A DNA stretch of 64,000 nt from Deltaproteobacteria bacterium (GTDB taxonomy: Bacteria > Bdellovibrionota > Bdellovibrionia > Bdellovibrionales > Bdellovibrionaceae), in contig JAFLCC010000007.1 in the NCBI GenBank assembly GCA_017302835.1, positions 1-64,000 of the forward strand, read 5' to 3'. The notes under the pieces are model-generated. The model had not been told where the DNA came from. It ran no database searches and was given only the letters and a program-made list of their open reading frames with translations. Positions 17,801-27,367 of this stretch are shown piece by piece. The first letter of the stretch is position 1. Each line of letters begins with the position of its first letter. Position numbers and translations under genes: made by a program.

Positions 17801-19951
17801 TCATGCCGTCCTCGATAAATGTTGTAGCTCCGAAGTGCTTTCGAAAACATTCCTGATCTCTTTTGATTCAGAAATAAGCGAATCAAAAGAGATCTTTGTG
17901 CTCACTGCATTTTCATCCTGGAATTCATAAATCACTCTAGAGATGGTTGAATCCATTAAGATCAAGTTTTGAACGACTCTCATCTGCATGTCTTCTAATC
18001 GCAATAGATCCTGACCTCTATCCATTCCCGTAGAATTCACCAAAAGAGTTTTTTCCTCCAACTGTTTTTTTATCAGATCCAGCACGCAAATCATTTCTAT
18101 GCTTGAATTTACTAACGGGACTAACTGCTTTAATAACTCAGTTCGGCCCTTAAAAGACTTTCCCCATAGGGTCAGAAAATTAATGATTATTTTTTGGGCC
18201 CAATCTCTGGTTTCTTTCTGGGACAAGTAACGAATTTTTTGTAGACCCTTCTCTATTGGGCTCAGATCGTTATTCTCATTGAAAAAAGACTTTTTCCAAT
18301 CTGAAATCAGGGGAACTCTCAACATATTATACAATCTGACCACCCAAACGAAACCAAAAGCAATATAACCAAAAGCAATAAACAATCCCATCGGATAGGT
18401 TCCGATGACCCAGGTTTTAAAGAAATTTTTCAAAGCATAAAGGAACCCTTCTAAAAAAATACCTTGCATTGAATTACTCCCCGTCTCTGCATAATACATT
18501 TGTTGGGAAGCTAACTTTGCCTTACTATAAATTTCACTAACTACGAAGAATGCCAAAAGATGTAAAGTGGTTCCATAAAATATAAAGCCAATTGAATTCT
18601 TAAAACTCTCAAGTGGAAATGGCTTCTTTAAAACCGTAAATAACTTTTTTACCCAATAGACATAACACCCAATAAAAATCCACCTAGACGGGTATCTTGA
18701 CGGAATAACTCCCTCATTCAATATCGATTCAATTGCAAAAAAAAGAATTAAATTTAAGAGAACACCACTGATAAGAAACATAAAGTTTTGCTTCAACCAG
18801 ACTTGAAATGAAATTTCTGTCTCGTCTAAAATAACTCCCATTTTTTTGGCTTGAAATTTAATTAAAGAAGCCATAGAAGCAGGGACATTGTTGAAAAGCA
18901 GTCGCCCCCATTTAAAGATGGTCGGAGAGCGGTTAGGGCTGCCTATCCACTTTAGATACTCACGAGTTTTTTGCTTGGGGGAGCTTGGACTTACCCAAAG
19001 CTCCTTAGTTTTATGTTCAACTTTTTTTGGATCCTTTTCTTGATGATCTAACAAGCTAAATCCACAACACAAACAGGTAGAGAAAAGAATTGGTGTCTTA
19101 CCATAACATTTTAAACAGAGAGTTTCTTGAAAATGACCTTTTGGCAATTCGAAAAAATGCTCCGATTGGAAATCAAATTCAATTTCTGCAATCGTCTGAT
19201 ATCGGTCTAGTGGTGAACTCTCAAGCATCTTACTAATAATTTTTTCAAGCCATTCTGGCACCTCAGAACGAAAAGATCTGATTGATTTTGGCACTGATTG
19301 AATCTTTTTTTCGTAAAGCAAAACCAAATTCTCTGCTTGAAATGGCAAGTGCCCAGCTAAAATTTCATAGGCGACAACTCCGAGAGCATAAATGTCAGAC
19401 CGAGGATCATAATGACTGGCAGCAAAGAGCTCTGGGGCCATATATTCAGGAGTTCCCAGGGTAGTTCCGGCATGAGTCAAATCAGAAACAGCGGTGATCT
19501 TTGAAATTCCAAAATCAATGACAGTAACCTGTCCTAAATTAACAAAAATGTTTAAAGTTTTTATATCGCGATGGATGATACCGCGGCTGTGACAATATCT
19601 GAAGATCCCAAGTAATTGTTTAAAAATTAAAGTGAAATCACTTAAAGAAAAAATTTTCTCTAATTTTAGCTGATCATATAAATTAATTCCTTCAATATAT
19701 TCCATCACAAGTCCCAGCTGGCCATTCTCTTCGAATAATTCCCAGATTTTTACGATTCCTGGATGATCCAAACCTTGAGTGATTTCAATTTCCTTTTTAA
19801 AGCGAAGTACACTCAGCTCATCACTAATTAAGTGTGGCTTCAAAATTTTAAGCGCGACTCGTTTTTCATTTTTATCTATGGCTTCATAAACATGAGAAGA
19901 AATCCCCTCTCCGATAAGGCGAATGATGTTAAACCTGTTTGAAATGAACAT
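17801..19951 (-). CDS. Ser/Thr protein kinase with zinc ribbon and multiple membrane helices, 716 aa
   Basis: The kinase domain occupies about residues 7-265. It shows LIGEGISSHVYEA, Lys35, HRDIKTLN (127-134, with Thr in place of the usual Pro), DFG (146-148) and GTPEYMAPE, so it should be active. After it comes a zinc ribbon (CLKC, CLCC), about four hydrophobic helices between residues 400 and 580, and a helical cytoplasmic tail with coiled-coil character. It is the first gene of the leftward run kinase-kinase-pspA-sugar transferase. The extracytoplasmic loops are short, so a membrane-state sensor is more likely than a ligand receptor (inference). Confidence 0.85.
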   Translation of the reverse strand: MFISNRFNIIRLIGEGISSHVYEAIDKNEKRVALKILKPHLISDELSVLRFKKEIEITQGLDHPGIVKIWELFEENGQLGLVMEYIEGINLYDQLKLEKIFSLSDFTLIFKQLLGIFRYCHSRGIIHRDIKTLNIFVNLGQVTVIDFGISKITAVSDLTHAGTTLGTPEYMAPELFAASHYDPRSDIYALGVVAYEILAGHLPFQAENLVLLYEKKIQSVPKSIRSFRSEVPEWLEKIISKMLESSPLDRYQTIAEIEFDFQSEHFFELPKGHFQETLCLKCYGKTPILFSTCLCCGFSLLDHQEKDPKKVEHKTKELWVSPSSPKQKTREYLKWIGSPNRSPTIFKWGRLLFNNVPASMASLIKFQAKKMGVILDETEISFQVWLKQNFMFLISGVLLNLILFFAIESILNEGVIPSRYPSRWIFIGCYVYWVKKLFTVLKKPFPLESFKNSIGFIFYGTTLHLLAFFVVSEIYSKAKLASQQMYYAETGSNSMQGIFLEGFLYALKNFFKTWVIGTYPMGLFIAFGYIAFGFVWVVRLYNMLRVPLISDWKKSFFNENNDLSPIEKGLQKIRYLSQKETRDWAQKIIINFLTLWGKSFKGRTELLKQLVPLVNSSIEMICVLDLIKKQLEEKTLLVNSTGMDRGQDLLRLEDMQMRVVQNLILMDSTISRVIYEFQDENAVSTKISFDSLISESKEIRNVFESTSELQHLSRTA

Positions 19952-19979
19952 GAGAAGGCATCGGTTTTTAAGTTCATTT

Positions 19980-20015
19980 CTTAAGTCTAAGACTTGAGTG
20001 TCATAAAAAATGACA
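19980..20015. promoter_or_regulatory. Two adjacent inverted repeats in the kinase/O-antigen ligase divergent region
   Basis: CTTAAGTC/GACTTGAG (19980-19987 and 19991-19998, one G-T pair) is followed at once by the perfect TGTCAT/ATGACA (19999-20004 and 20010-20015) with an AAAAA loop. They lie 29-64 bp upstream of the kinase start. They could be operators. The second, followed by TTTT, also looks like a weak terminator. Confidence 0.35.
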
Positions 20016-20097
20016 TTTTAAACCCAATTTATCCACTTGCCAGTATCCTGCAGAAAAGGTAGGTTTGTCAGACTAAAAATGACTGAGGGTACTCATC

Positions 20098-21405
20098 TTG
20101 AACTATGTTTTTTTCTTGTTTCTTGGCAGCACGCTGATATCTCAATCCCTCATGGATTTTTTTTCTGTTGTCGTCCTGCTTGTTTCTCTTTGGGAAATTA
20201 GAAAAAAGCAGATACCATGGGTTCGTCTACCTAGTTTTAGTAAAAACAATAACCTTTATTTTTGGGAGTTTTTTTTCTTTTTCTGGTTGGTAGTGGTTGC
20301 CATTGGCCTAAGAGATAGTTCGTCCTTTCTCGTTCTTTTTTCAGAATGGAAATGGATCTTAAATCTTTATTCTCTTTATTGGTTTCTCCAAAAGTTAGAG
20401 TGGATTCATTTAGCAACACTTCCTTTGACAACGACTTCCTTAAAAAGTCTAATTCACCAATTTCAACCTTTTTTTATCACTTTGTGCATTTGTTTTGTCT
20501 ATGGTGCCATTGGCTATGTGTTTAATTTTGATCTCTTCAAGCAAGAACCACTGACCCACGGCCGTCGTTTTGGCGGGCCTTTTGATGACCCTATGAACTT
20601 TGCCCACATTTATGGAATGTACTGTGGACTTCTTGCTGCCTTTTGTTTAAGCTCTACAAAATCCATGGAGTTCAAATCATTTTATCTTCCTTTTTGGAAG
20701 AAACTGAAGTCTGGCGAGAATTTATTTTTTCTCACCTGGATCCTCATTTCTTTATCTATTCTGCTTTCACTGACTCGGGGTGCTTGGATTGGTGTCACCA
20801 TGGCCTTTCTTCTTATTTCCTTCCTTACCCATAGGAAAGTGGGCGTGTTTGTTCTCAGCGGCGTGACCTTCCTTTTTACTTCCTTAATGATTTTTTGGAG
20901 CTCCTTCCGTGAAAGAATTTTTCAGGCCTTTCACCCCAGCGAAAATTACGATAGTGAACGTCTTGTTTTATGGAAAACCAATTGGGCCATGTTCCTAGAT
21001 CATCCATGGTTTGGCGTTGGCCATGGGGACTACAAAAACTTTCTTCCCAATTACTTTCAACAGCTAGGAGTCCCTTCTGATCATTTTCAAAGTCATGCTC
21101 ACAATCAATATCTTCAGGCCTTATCCAACACAGGATTTATTGGATTCTTATTTTATTTATGCTTTATCCTCTCTGTTCTTTTTCTGACTCTAAAATTTTA
21201 CCAAAGGACCCAGAATCCCTTATTTCTAGGCTCTCTGGCGGCCCAAGTCAGCTTTCATCTTGGAGCTTTTACTGAATGTAATTTTGAAAGATCTAAGGTC
21301 AGATTGGTTTATTTATTTTTTGTTGCTTTAACATTTTCACTGATATCAAAATATAATTTATCGTTAAAAGCGCGTTTGAAAAGTCAAACCAAGGAGGAAT
21401 CATGA
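20098..21405 (+). CDS. O-antigen ligase/polymerase-like membrane protein (Wzy_C family)
   Basis: A TTG start is supported by GAGGG 8 nt upstream and a stop codon further upstream in frame. About ten to eleven hydrophobic helices are present. The family loop shows RFGGPFDDPMNFAHIYG, LSLTRGAWIG and HNQYLQALSNTGFIGFLFYL, the last matching the conserved H-x-x-Y/F motif of O-antigen ligases and polymerases (WaaL/Wzy). It joins or polymerises lipid-linked sugar repeats on the periplasmic side. Its stop overlaps the manC start by 4 bp, so the two are translationally coupled. Confidence 0.8.
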   Translation: MNYVFFLFLGSTLISQSLMDFFSVVVLLVSLWEIRKKQIPWVRLPSFSKNNNLYFWEFFFFFWLVVVAIGLRDSSSFLVLFSEWKWILNLYSLYWFLQKLEWIHLATLPLTTTSLKSLIHQFQPFFITLCICFVYGAIGYVFNFDLFKQEPLTHGRRFGGPFDDPMNFAHIYGMYCGLLAAFCLSSTKSMEFKSFYLPFWKKLKSGENLFFLTWILISLSILLSLTRGAWIGVTMAFLLISFLTHRKVGVFVLSGVTFLFTSLMIFWSSFRERIFQAFHPSENYDSERLVLWKTNWAMFLDHPWFGVGHGDYKNFLPNYFQQLGVPSDHFQSHAHNQYLQALSNTGFIGFLFYLCFILSVLFLTLKFYQRTQNPLFLGSLAAQVSFHLGAFTECNFERSKVRLVYLFFVALTFSLISKYNLSLKARLKSQTKEES

Positions 21406-22790
21406 TACCCGTCATTCTATCTGGAGGAAGTGGCACTCGCCTATGGCCCGTCTCTCGTGTCAAAATGCCAAAACAGTTTTGTGATTTATTTGATAATTCT
21501 TTGCAAAATCTGAGCATTCAAAGAGCTGAAAAGCTAGGGGCCCCCTTGGTCCTTACCCATGAAGAGCTGAAAAGCTTAACAGAGCAAAATATAAAAAAAA
21601 CCGGATCCACTGCAAAAGCTTTATACGAACCTATTGCTCAAAACACAGCTCCGGCCATAGCCTACCTCTGCCGCTATTTGGAATTGCAAAATAAAACCAA
21701 TGAAATCGTTGCTATTTTCCCTTCCGATCATTTGATTGAAGATGAGCTTCAATTTTTAAAAATTGTCGCCCTCGCAGAAAAAGAGGCCTCCAAAGGATTT
21801 GTTGTTACTCTGGGTATCAAGCCTACTTTCCCTTCAACAGGCTACGGATACATCCAAACTAATTCACAAAATTTGAATGAGGCCCATCCGGTTCTTCGTT
21901 TTTTTGAAAAACCACAACTTCAACTAGCGACTCAATTTTTAAAATCGGGAACTCATTTTTGGAATGCAGGAATATTTATTTTCAAAGTAGCCACCATGAT
22001 CGACTTATTCAAGACTCTCTCTCCCGAGGTTTGGAATGTGGCTACTCAAATAAATTCAAACCATCTGGCGAACTCTTCTCAATTTGGTTTGAATGAAGTT
22101 TATTCTCAGTTTCCTAATATTTCTATTGATTATGCCATTATGGAAAAAATTCAAGATGGAAAGTTAAAATGCATCCCCTGTGATTTAGGATGGAGCGATG
22201 TGGGCTCCTGGGATGCCGTCAGTGGGCTATTTAAGAACACACAGCCTGAATTCCTTCCTGTTGAAGTTATTTCATCAAACAATTATATCCATGGACTCAA
22301 ACAAAAAATTTATGCGACCATTGGAATTCATAATTTAATCATCGTGGACACTGCCGATGCCTTATTGATATCTCAAAAAGGACTCACTCAGGAAGTAAAG
22401 ACTATTGTTAATCAGCTTAAAGAGTTAAACCACAAGGTTGTCAGGGAACATACTTTTGAAGATCGCCCCTGGGGACGCTACGAAGTCTTAAGAGAAGAGA
22501 ATCATTTTAAATCAAAGGTCATCCATGTTCTTCCAAACCAACAAATATCCTACCAATCCCATGACCATCGTGAAGAGCACTGGATTATCACCCAGGGTAA
22601 GGGCGAGATTATTCTGAATGAAGAAATTATTCCCATTCAAAGGGGAAGCTATGTCAAAATCCCTTTAAAGGCCAAACACAGAATAAGAAACACCGGGACT
22701 GAGGTCATTGAGTTTATCGAAGTTCAATTAGGAACCTATCTAGGCGAAGACGATATTCATAGATATCAGGATGATTATCACCGAGTGTAA
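21402..22790 (+). CDS. manC: Mannose-1-phosphate guanylyltransferase / mannose-6-phosphate isomerase
   Basis: The N-terminal nucleotidyltransferase domain makes GDP-mannose from mannose-1-phosphate and GTP. The motifs MIPVILSGGSGTRLWPVSR, FPSDHLI, FEKPQ, FWNAGIFIF and DLGWSDVGSWDA are all there. The C-terminal cupin domain (about 345-462) carries RPWGRYEVL and the metal-site region QISYQSHDHREEHW of type II phosphomannose isomerase. The length of 462 is normal for bifunctional AlgA/ManC. GDP-mannose would feed the polysaccharide made by the neighbouring sugar transferase and ligase. AAGGAGG lies upstream, inside the preceding gene. Confidence 0.92.
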   Translation: MIPVILSGGSGTRLWPVSRVKMPKQFCDLFDNSLQNLSIQRAEKLGAPLVLTHEELKSLTEQNIKKTGSTAKALYEPIAQNTAPAIAYLCRYLELQNKTNEIVAIFPSDHLIEDELQFLKIVALAEKEASKGFVVTLGIKPTFPSTGYGYIQTNSQNLNEAHPVLRFFEKPQLQLATQFLKSGTHFWNAGIFIFKVATMIDLFKTLSPEVWNVATQINSNHLANSSQFGLNEVYSQFPNISIDYAIMEKIQDGKLKCIPCDLGWSDVGSWDAVSGLFKNTQPEFLPVEVISSNNYIHGLKQKIYATIGIHNLIIVDTADALLISQKGLTQEVKTIVNQLKELNHKVVREHTFEDRPWGRYEVLREENHFKSKVIHVLPNQQISYQSHDHREEHWIITQGKGEIILNEEIIPIQRGSYVKIPLKAKHRIRNTGTEVIEFIEVQLGTYLGEDDIHRYQDDYHRV

Positions 22791-22802
22791 ATTCAAGGCG
22801 CT

Positions 22803-23633
22803 CTAACCAAAACGTCCGGTAATATAGTTTTCAGTGCGCTTATCTTGGGGCTTGGTAAAGATTTGCTCACTGGGGCCAAACTCAATTAAGTCTCCCAAAA
22901 ACATAAAGGACGTGTAATCAGCACAGCGAGCGGCTTGGTGCAAATTATGAGTGACAATAAGAATTGTCACATCTTGTTTTATTTCCACAATAAGCTCTTC
23001 AATATGAGCTGTAGAAATAGGGTCCAAGGCACTTGTTGGTTCATCTAAAAGTAAAATCTCTGGATCTGTAGCTAATGCCCTGGCAATACAAAGCCGCTGC
23101 TGTTGTCCTCCAGAAAGCGCCGTTGCTTGAGATTGCAAACGGTCCTTGACCTCGGCCCATAGACCTGCCTGGGAAAGACTTTTTTCAATTTTGTCATCAA
23201 TAAAAGATTTCTTTTTTATGCCTCTCACTTTTAATCCGTAGGCCACATTATCATAAATTGATTTCGGAAAGGGATTTGGTTTTTGAAAGACCATACCAAT
23301 GCGCATTCGCACTTCCATGGGATCTATCTCAGAACTTAAAATGTTCTTCCCCTCAGGATACAAAAGGATATCCCCCTCGTAGGTAGTTGTATTATAGAGA
23401 TCATGCATTCTATTAAAACATCTCAACATGGTGGTTTTGCCACAACCGGAAGGGCCAATCAGGGCCGTAATTTTTTTATCAAAAATAGGCATGGAAACAT
23501 TATTTAATATTTTTTTATCTTGAGGGTTGTACTTAAATGAAAGGTGACTCACCTTAGCACGAAGAAATTCTTTATTTGGAGATAAGGTAAACTTAGTTTC
23601 GCAGTTTTCTGGAGTTTGAAATGTATTTGTCAT
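22803..23633 (-). CDS. pstB: Phosphate ABC transporter ATP-binding subunit
   Basis: This is the cytoplasmic ATPase that powers high-affinity phosphate import with PstSCA. Walker A is GPSGCGKTT, the signature is [16 protein letters not shown], Walker B is [12 protein letters not shown], and the switch is [11 protein letters not shown]. The ATG at 23633 lies two bases after the pstA stop. An in-frame TTG at 23642 overlaps pstA and is less likely. It is the last gene of the operon; phoU and phoBR are not in the window. Confidence 0.95.
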   Translation of the reverse strand: MTNTFQTPENCETKFTLSPNKEFLRAKVSHLSFKYNPQDKKILNNVSMPIFDKKITALIGPSGCGKTTMLRCFNRMHDLYNTTTYEGDILLYPEGKNILSSEIDPMEVRMRIGMVFQKPNPFPKSIYDNVAYGLKVRGIKKKSFIDDKIEKSLSQAGLWAEVKDRLQSQATALSGGQQQRLCIARALATDPEILLLDEPTSALDPISTAHIEELIVEIKQDVTILIVTHNLHQAARCADYTSFMFLGDLIEFGPSEQIFTKPQDKRTENYITGRFG

Positions 23634-23635
23634 GC

Positions 23636-24604
23636 CTACCAATTCATCTTTCTTCTAAAACGATACCGAATATAAATTGCAATTCCATTCATAACCAGGG
23701 TCATCAATAGCAAAACCACTCCTGTCGCCGCCGCATTCACATGGAATTCTGATTGAGGCCTGGAAATCCAATTGAACATTTGAATAGGCATCACCGTAAA
23801 GGAATCTCCAAGCCATTTAAAACTTAAAAATGGAAATTCACCAGTAAAAGGAGATGTTGGCAAAAAAGCAATAAAGGTCAACGCTCCAATCGTCACCAAA
23901 GGTGCTGTTTCACCAATGGCCCTGGACAAAGCAATAATAACTCCTGTTAAAATCCCACCACTGGAATAGGGCAATATATGATGCTGAATTGTTTGCCAAT
24001 GACTGGCACCCAAACCATAGGAAGCTTCACGGATCACATTAGGAATGGTTCTGATCGCTTCACGAGTTGTCACGATAATGATAGGCAATACGAGCAATCC
24101 CAAAGTCATGCCTGCGGTCAGAATGCTTTGACCTAGATTTAATTTGTAAACAAACAATCCCAAGGCCATCAAACCAAAAGTAATTGAAGGAACGCCCGCA
24201 AGATTAATAATATTGAGCTCAATTAACCTCGTGATCATATTTTTAGGAGCATACTCCTCAAGGTAAATTCCAGCCGCAATACCTACAGGTATCGCACAAA
24301 ATGCCGTGGTCATCATGACGGCAAAAGTACCAACCCAGGCAGATAAAATCCCGGCTTTGTCAGCAAACCGAGAAGGGAACTCAGAGAAAAAAGCCATATT
24401 GATTCTTGGCACACCCGTCATTGCTAAATCCATAAAAAGAGCTAGCAAGGTAATTAAAGCAAAGAGCAAAGACATCAATCCAAACATAGCAAAAAAGAAA
24501 TCTTTTCTTTTTCTCGATTTTACATTTCGAGATAAATCTATAGTTAAAGATTCAGTTTTTGTTGCTGGCTCCGAATTAAAACTAGGCACCATGATTGCGT
24601 CCAC
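23636..24604 (-). CDS. pstA: Phosphate ABC transporter permease PstA
   Basis: This inner-membrane permease forms the phosphate channel with PstC. Six hydrophobic helices are visible, with the EAA-type loop [30 protein letters not shown] and the downstream [21 protein letters not shown] start overlaps the last base of the pstC stop and has AGGAG 8 nt upstream, a clear coupled start. The N-terminal 35 residues are a longer cytoplasmic extension than in E. coli. Confidence 0.93.
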   Translation of the reverse strand: MDAIMVPSFNSEPATKTESLTIDLSRNVKSRKRKDFFFAMFGLMSLLFALITLLALFMDLAMTGVPRINMAFFSEFPSRFADKAGILSAWVGTFAVMMTTAFCAIPVGIAAGIYLEEYAPKNMITRLIELNIINLAGVPSITFGLMALGLFVYKLNLGQSILTAGMTLGLLVLPIIIVTTREAIRTIPNVIREASYGLGASHWQTIQHHILPYSSGGILTGVIIALSRAIGETAPLVTIGALTFIAFLPTSPFTGEFPFLSFKWLGDSFTVMPIQMFNWISRPQSEFHVNAAATGVVLLLMTLVMNGIAIYIRYRFRRKMNW

Positions 24605-25527
24605 TATTCTTTCTCCTGAAATCGATTTCTAATCCACATCCCAAGAATATTAAATGTTAGAGTCATAACCAGAAGGGTTAATCCTGCCACATAAATGGAT
24701 TGAAATCCAATAGAACCATGAGGTAGATCCCCAAGACTCACCTGGACAATAAAAGCCGTGATAGTGGAAGCCGGCTCAATGGGATTAAAACTGAGATTAG
24801 GTTGCATGCCAGCGGCAATGGCCACAACCATGGTTTCACCCAAGGCTCTGGATATGCCTAAAATATATGCCGAACTAATTCCAGAAAATGCCGAAGGAAT
24901 CACCACCTTAAAAGTAGTTTGAAATTTGGAAGAGCCCAAAGCCGCTGAGGCCTCACGAAGATGCTTTGGAACAGATCTCATCGCGTCTTCAGATAGTGAA
25001 CTTATATAGGGAATAATCATAATCCCCATGACAATCCCTGCGCTTAATATACTAAAACCACCCAGGTCAGGAATAAATTTTTGCAAAATAGGGGTAACAA
25101 ACAACAAAGCAAAATAACCATAGACCACACTTGGCACCGCCGCTAAGAGTTCCAAAATGGGCTTAAGCATCTCTCGAATATGAGGCTTGACGTATTCACT
25201 CAAATAGGCGGCGGTGATGGTGCCCAAAGGGATGGCAACTAAGAGGGCTATAAAGGTAGCCATAAAGGTTCCTGTAACCAGGGGCCTGATTCCAAATTTA
25301 GGTTCGCTAAACATCGGTGTCCACTCGCTATCTGTAATGAACTCGACAAAACTGACCTGTTTGAAAAAAGGCAAAGACTCTGAAACTAAAATATAAATAA
25401 TACCAACTGTCACCAGAACCGATGAGGCTGCGGCCAAGAACAAAATGCTTTCAATGATTTTGTCCTTGATTCTTCGCCAACGTCTCACCGGGTGGCTTGC
25501 TGATGTGAAAACTGAAAGATCTGCCAT
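24604..25527 (-). CDS. pstC: Phosphate ABC transporter permease PstC
   Basis: The protein has six membrane helices with the EAA-type loop REASAALGSSKFQTTFKVVIPSAFSGISSAYILGISRALGETMVVAIAAG, typical of PstC. The first helix is ILFLAAASSVLVTVGIIYIL. AGAGGA precedes the ATG. It is separated from pstS by 99 bp carrying the 9-bp tandem repeat, while pstC, pstA and pstB overlap or nearly touch. Confidence 0.93.
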   Translation of the reverse strand: MADLSVFTSASHPVRRWRRIKDKIIESILFLAAASSVLVTVGIIYILVSESLPFFKQVSFVEFITDSEWTPMFSEPKFGIRPLVTGTFMATFIALLVAIPLGTITAAYLSEYVKPHIREMLKPILELLAAVPSVVYGYFALLFVTPILQKFIPDLGGFSILSAGIVMGIMIIPYISSLSEDAMRSVPKHLREASAALGSSKFQTTFKVVIPSAFSGISSAYILGISRALGETMVVAIAAGMQPNLSFNPIEPASTITAFIVQVSLGDLPHGSIGFQSIYVAGLTLLVMTLTFNILGMWIRNRFQEKE

Positions 25528-25579
25528 AGTTCCTCTTAATATTCGATATAGGGGATATAATCCACATATTGTATAAACT

Positions 25580-25624
25580 CCATATATCCCATATATCCCA
25601 GATATTCCATATATTCCATAAATC
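25580..25624. repeat. Five tandem 9-bp repeats between pstS and pstC
   Basis: On the plus strand the units read CCATATATC, CCATATATC, CCAGATATT, CCATATATT and CCATAAATC, end to end. They begin 2 bp after the pstS stop. In the leftward mRNA they become AUAUGG-type units with repeated GGA/GGG. A decayed copy may continue to about 25545. Position suggests a role in setting the pstS:pstC expression ratio. Confidence 0.75.
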
Positions 25625-25626
25625 AG

Positions 25627-26628
25627 TTATTGAACACTCTCTTTTTTTAATAAGTCTTCAATTTTCAAAGCAACTTCAGAATGCCCTCCAAAAACAGTTC
25701 CTAATTTAGTTTTTGCTAAATGAGCTTTCACCATTTCATAAACCTTCGTCGGTAATGGAACATATTGCACACTTGGAACTAAGGCTGCTGCTGATTTAAG
25801 ATAAAACTCAGCAAATTGTTTGACTTCAGGTTTTTTAAGCGAGGCCTCATTAACATAAATAAAAATGGGCCGAGACAAGGGTTGATAAGTCCCATTTTCA
25901 ACTGTCTCACGACTGGGCAGCACAGGAGCTACGGTGCTACCTTTTTTATCTTTTGCTATAATAGCTAATGCTTTTAATTTTGATTTATTTTCAAAGTAAT
26001 AGGCCATAGGAATATATCCTAATGCATTTTTGTCTTTAGAAATTCCAGTAACCAAGGTGTTATCATCCTCACTGGCATTGTAATCCCCTCTTGAGGATTT
26101 AGCTTTTCCCACGACGGCTTCTGTAAAATAATCAAAAGTCCCTGAATCCGACCCAGCGCCAAAAAGCTTTATGGGGGCATCTTCCCATTTTGGATTTACT
26201 TGATTCCATTTCGTGATTTTACCTTGAGCTGCTGGTTCCCACATTTTTTTTAATTCTTCCACCGTAATTTCTTTCACCCAAGTATTTTTAGGATTAACTA
26301 CAACCACCGTAGCATCGTAAGCTATAGGTAATTCTAAGAACTTAATTCCCGCTTTTTTACAGTTCTCTAACTCCTCTGACTGAATTGGTCGAGACGCATC
26401 TTGGATATCGGTTTCACCACGGCAAAACTTTTTAAATCCACCGCCTGTACCAGAGATACCAACAGTGACCTTATATTGTTTAAATTCTTTTTGAAACTCC
26501 TCAGCAACAGCCTCCGTGATTGGAAAAACAGTACTGGAACCATCGGCTTTAACAACTTGCGCTTGCCCTTTTAGAGCCACAACAAAACTCATAAAAATGA
26601 GAACTTGCTTAAAATTCAATCTGAACAT
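25627..26628 (-). CDS. pstS: Periplasmic phosphate-binding protein PstS
   Basis: The signal peptide [24 protein letters not shown] precedes a PBP-like phosphate-binding domain. Typical motifs are [20 protein letters not shown] and [27 protein letters not shown], plus [17 protein letters not shown] for phosphate contacts. The 333-residue size is normal. GGAGG lies 8 nt before the ATG. No clear Pho box was found upstream, so regulation by phosphate is assumed from the family, not seen. Confidence 0.93.
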   Translation of the reverse strand: MFRLNFKQVLIFMSFVVALKGQAQVVKADGSSTVFPITEAVAEEFQKEFKQYKVTVGISGTGGGFKKFCRGETDIQDASRPIQSEELENCKKAGIKFLELPIAYDATVVVVNPKNTWVKEITVEELKKMWEPAAQGKITKWNQVNPKWEDAPIKLFGAGSDSGTFDYFTEAVVGKAKSSRGDYNASEDDNTLVTGISKDKNALGYIPMAYYFENKSKLKALAIIAKDKKGSTVAPVLPSRETVENGTYQPLSRPIFIYVNEASLKKPEVKQFAEFYLKSAAALVPSVQYVPLPTKVYEMVKAHLAKTKLGTVFGGHSEVALKIEDLLKKESVQ

Positions 26629-26763
26629 AAATAAAACCTCCGTTTGATAATTTTTGATAGAACCCTACTGTAGATTTTACCCATTTACTAGAGCCGCACT
26701 GTTAAGATTTGGTTGGTTTTTTGTTAGGATAATGAGAGGGTAAGGCCAAGGATGTACTGATAG

Positions 26764-27294
26764 ATGAAAAATAAAGCCATTTTTATGGACCGTGATGGGG
26801 TTATTAATAAATTAATTAATAGGAATGGGAAATTCCAGGCCCCCTATGTCCTCAGCGAGCTCGAGCTTTTCCCTGGAGTCATTGAAGCCTTTGCCCAATT
26901 TAAAAAATTTAATTTTCTAACTATCGCTGTCACTAACCAACCCGACGTCGCCAGAGGTTGGGTGGCTAAGGATAGTGTTTATCTGATCAACTCCGAAATT
27001 CATAAATTAATCCCTTTAGATGATATCAAAATATGTTTTCATGTTGATAGCGATCATTGCCTTTGCCGTAAACCGATGCCAGGAATGATCCTAGAAGCCG
27101 CTGCTGAATGGAAAATTGATATGTCCCAATCCTTTATGATTGGAGATCGCTATAGTGATGTTGAAGCTGGATTCCGAGCTGGCTGTAAAACTGTTCTAGT
27201 TGGCCCAGGAGATATCCAAGGTCATTTTCAGAGCCCTCATTTTCGAGTTGAATCTCTTCTTGGATGTGTCAATTTTATAACTGAAAAGTTGTAA
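26764..27294 (+). CDS. HAD phosphatase of the GmhB / HisB-N type
   Basis: The catalytic HAD motifs are complete: FMDRDGVIN (nucleophile and acid Asp), VTNQPDVARG, CRKPMPGM and GDRYSDVEAG. A CFHVDSDHCLC segment carries the C-x-H...C-x-C residues that bind structural zinc in GmhB (D-glycero-D-manno-heptose-1,7-bisphosphate phosphatase), but its loop is much shorter than in E. coli. The likely reaction is removal of the 7-phosphate in ADP-heptose synthesis for LPS core. Another sugar-phosphate phosphatase is possible. It stands alone between pstS and the EEP-fold gene. Confidence 0.7.
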   Translation: MKNKAIFMDRDGVINKLINRNGKFQAPYVLSELELFPGVIEAFAQFKKFNFLTIAVTNQPDVARGWVAKDSVYLINSEIHKLIPLDDIKICFHVDSDHCLCRKPMPGMILEAAAEWKIDMSQSFMIGDRYSDVEAGFRAGCKTVLVGPGDIQGHFQSPHFRVESLLGCVNFITEKL

Positions 27295-27367
27295 CCATAT
27301 TACATTCTATGATACTTGAATTCCCTATATCAAAACAGTAAGTAAGAAACAAACAAAGGAGCTTTCT

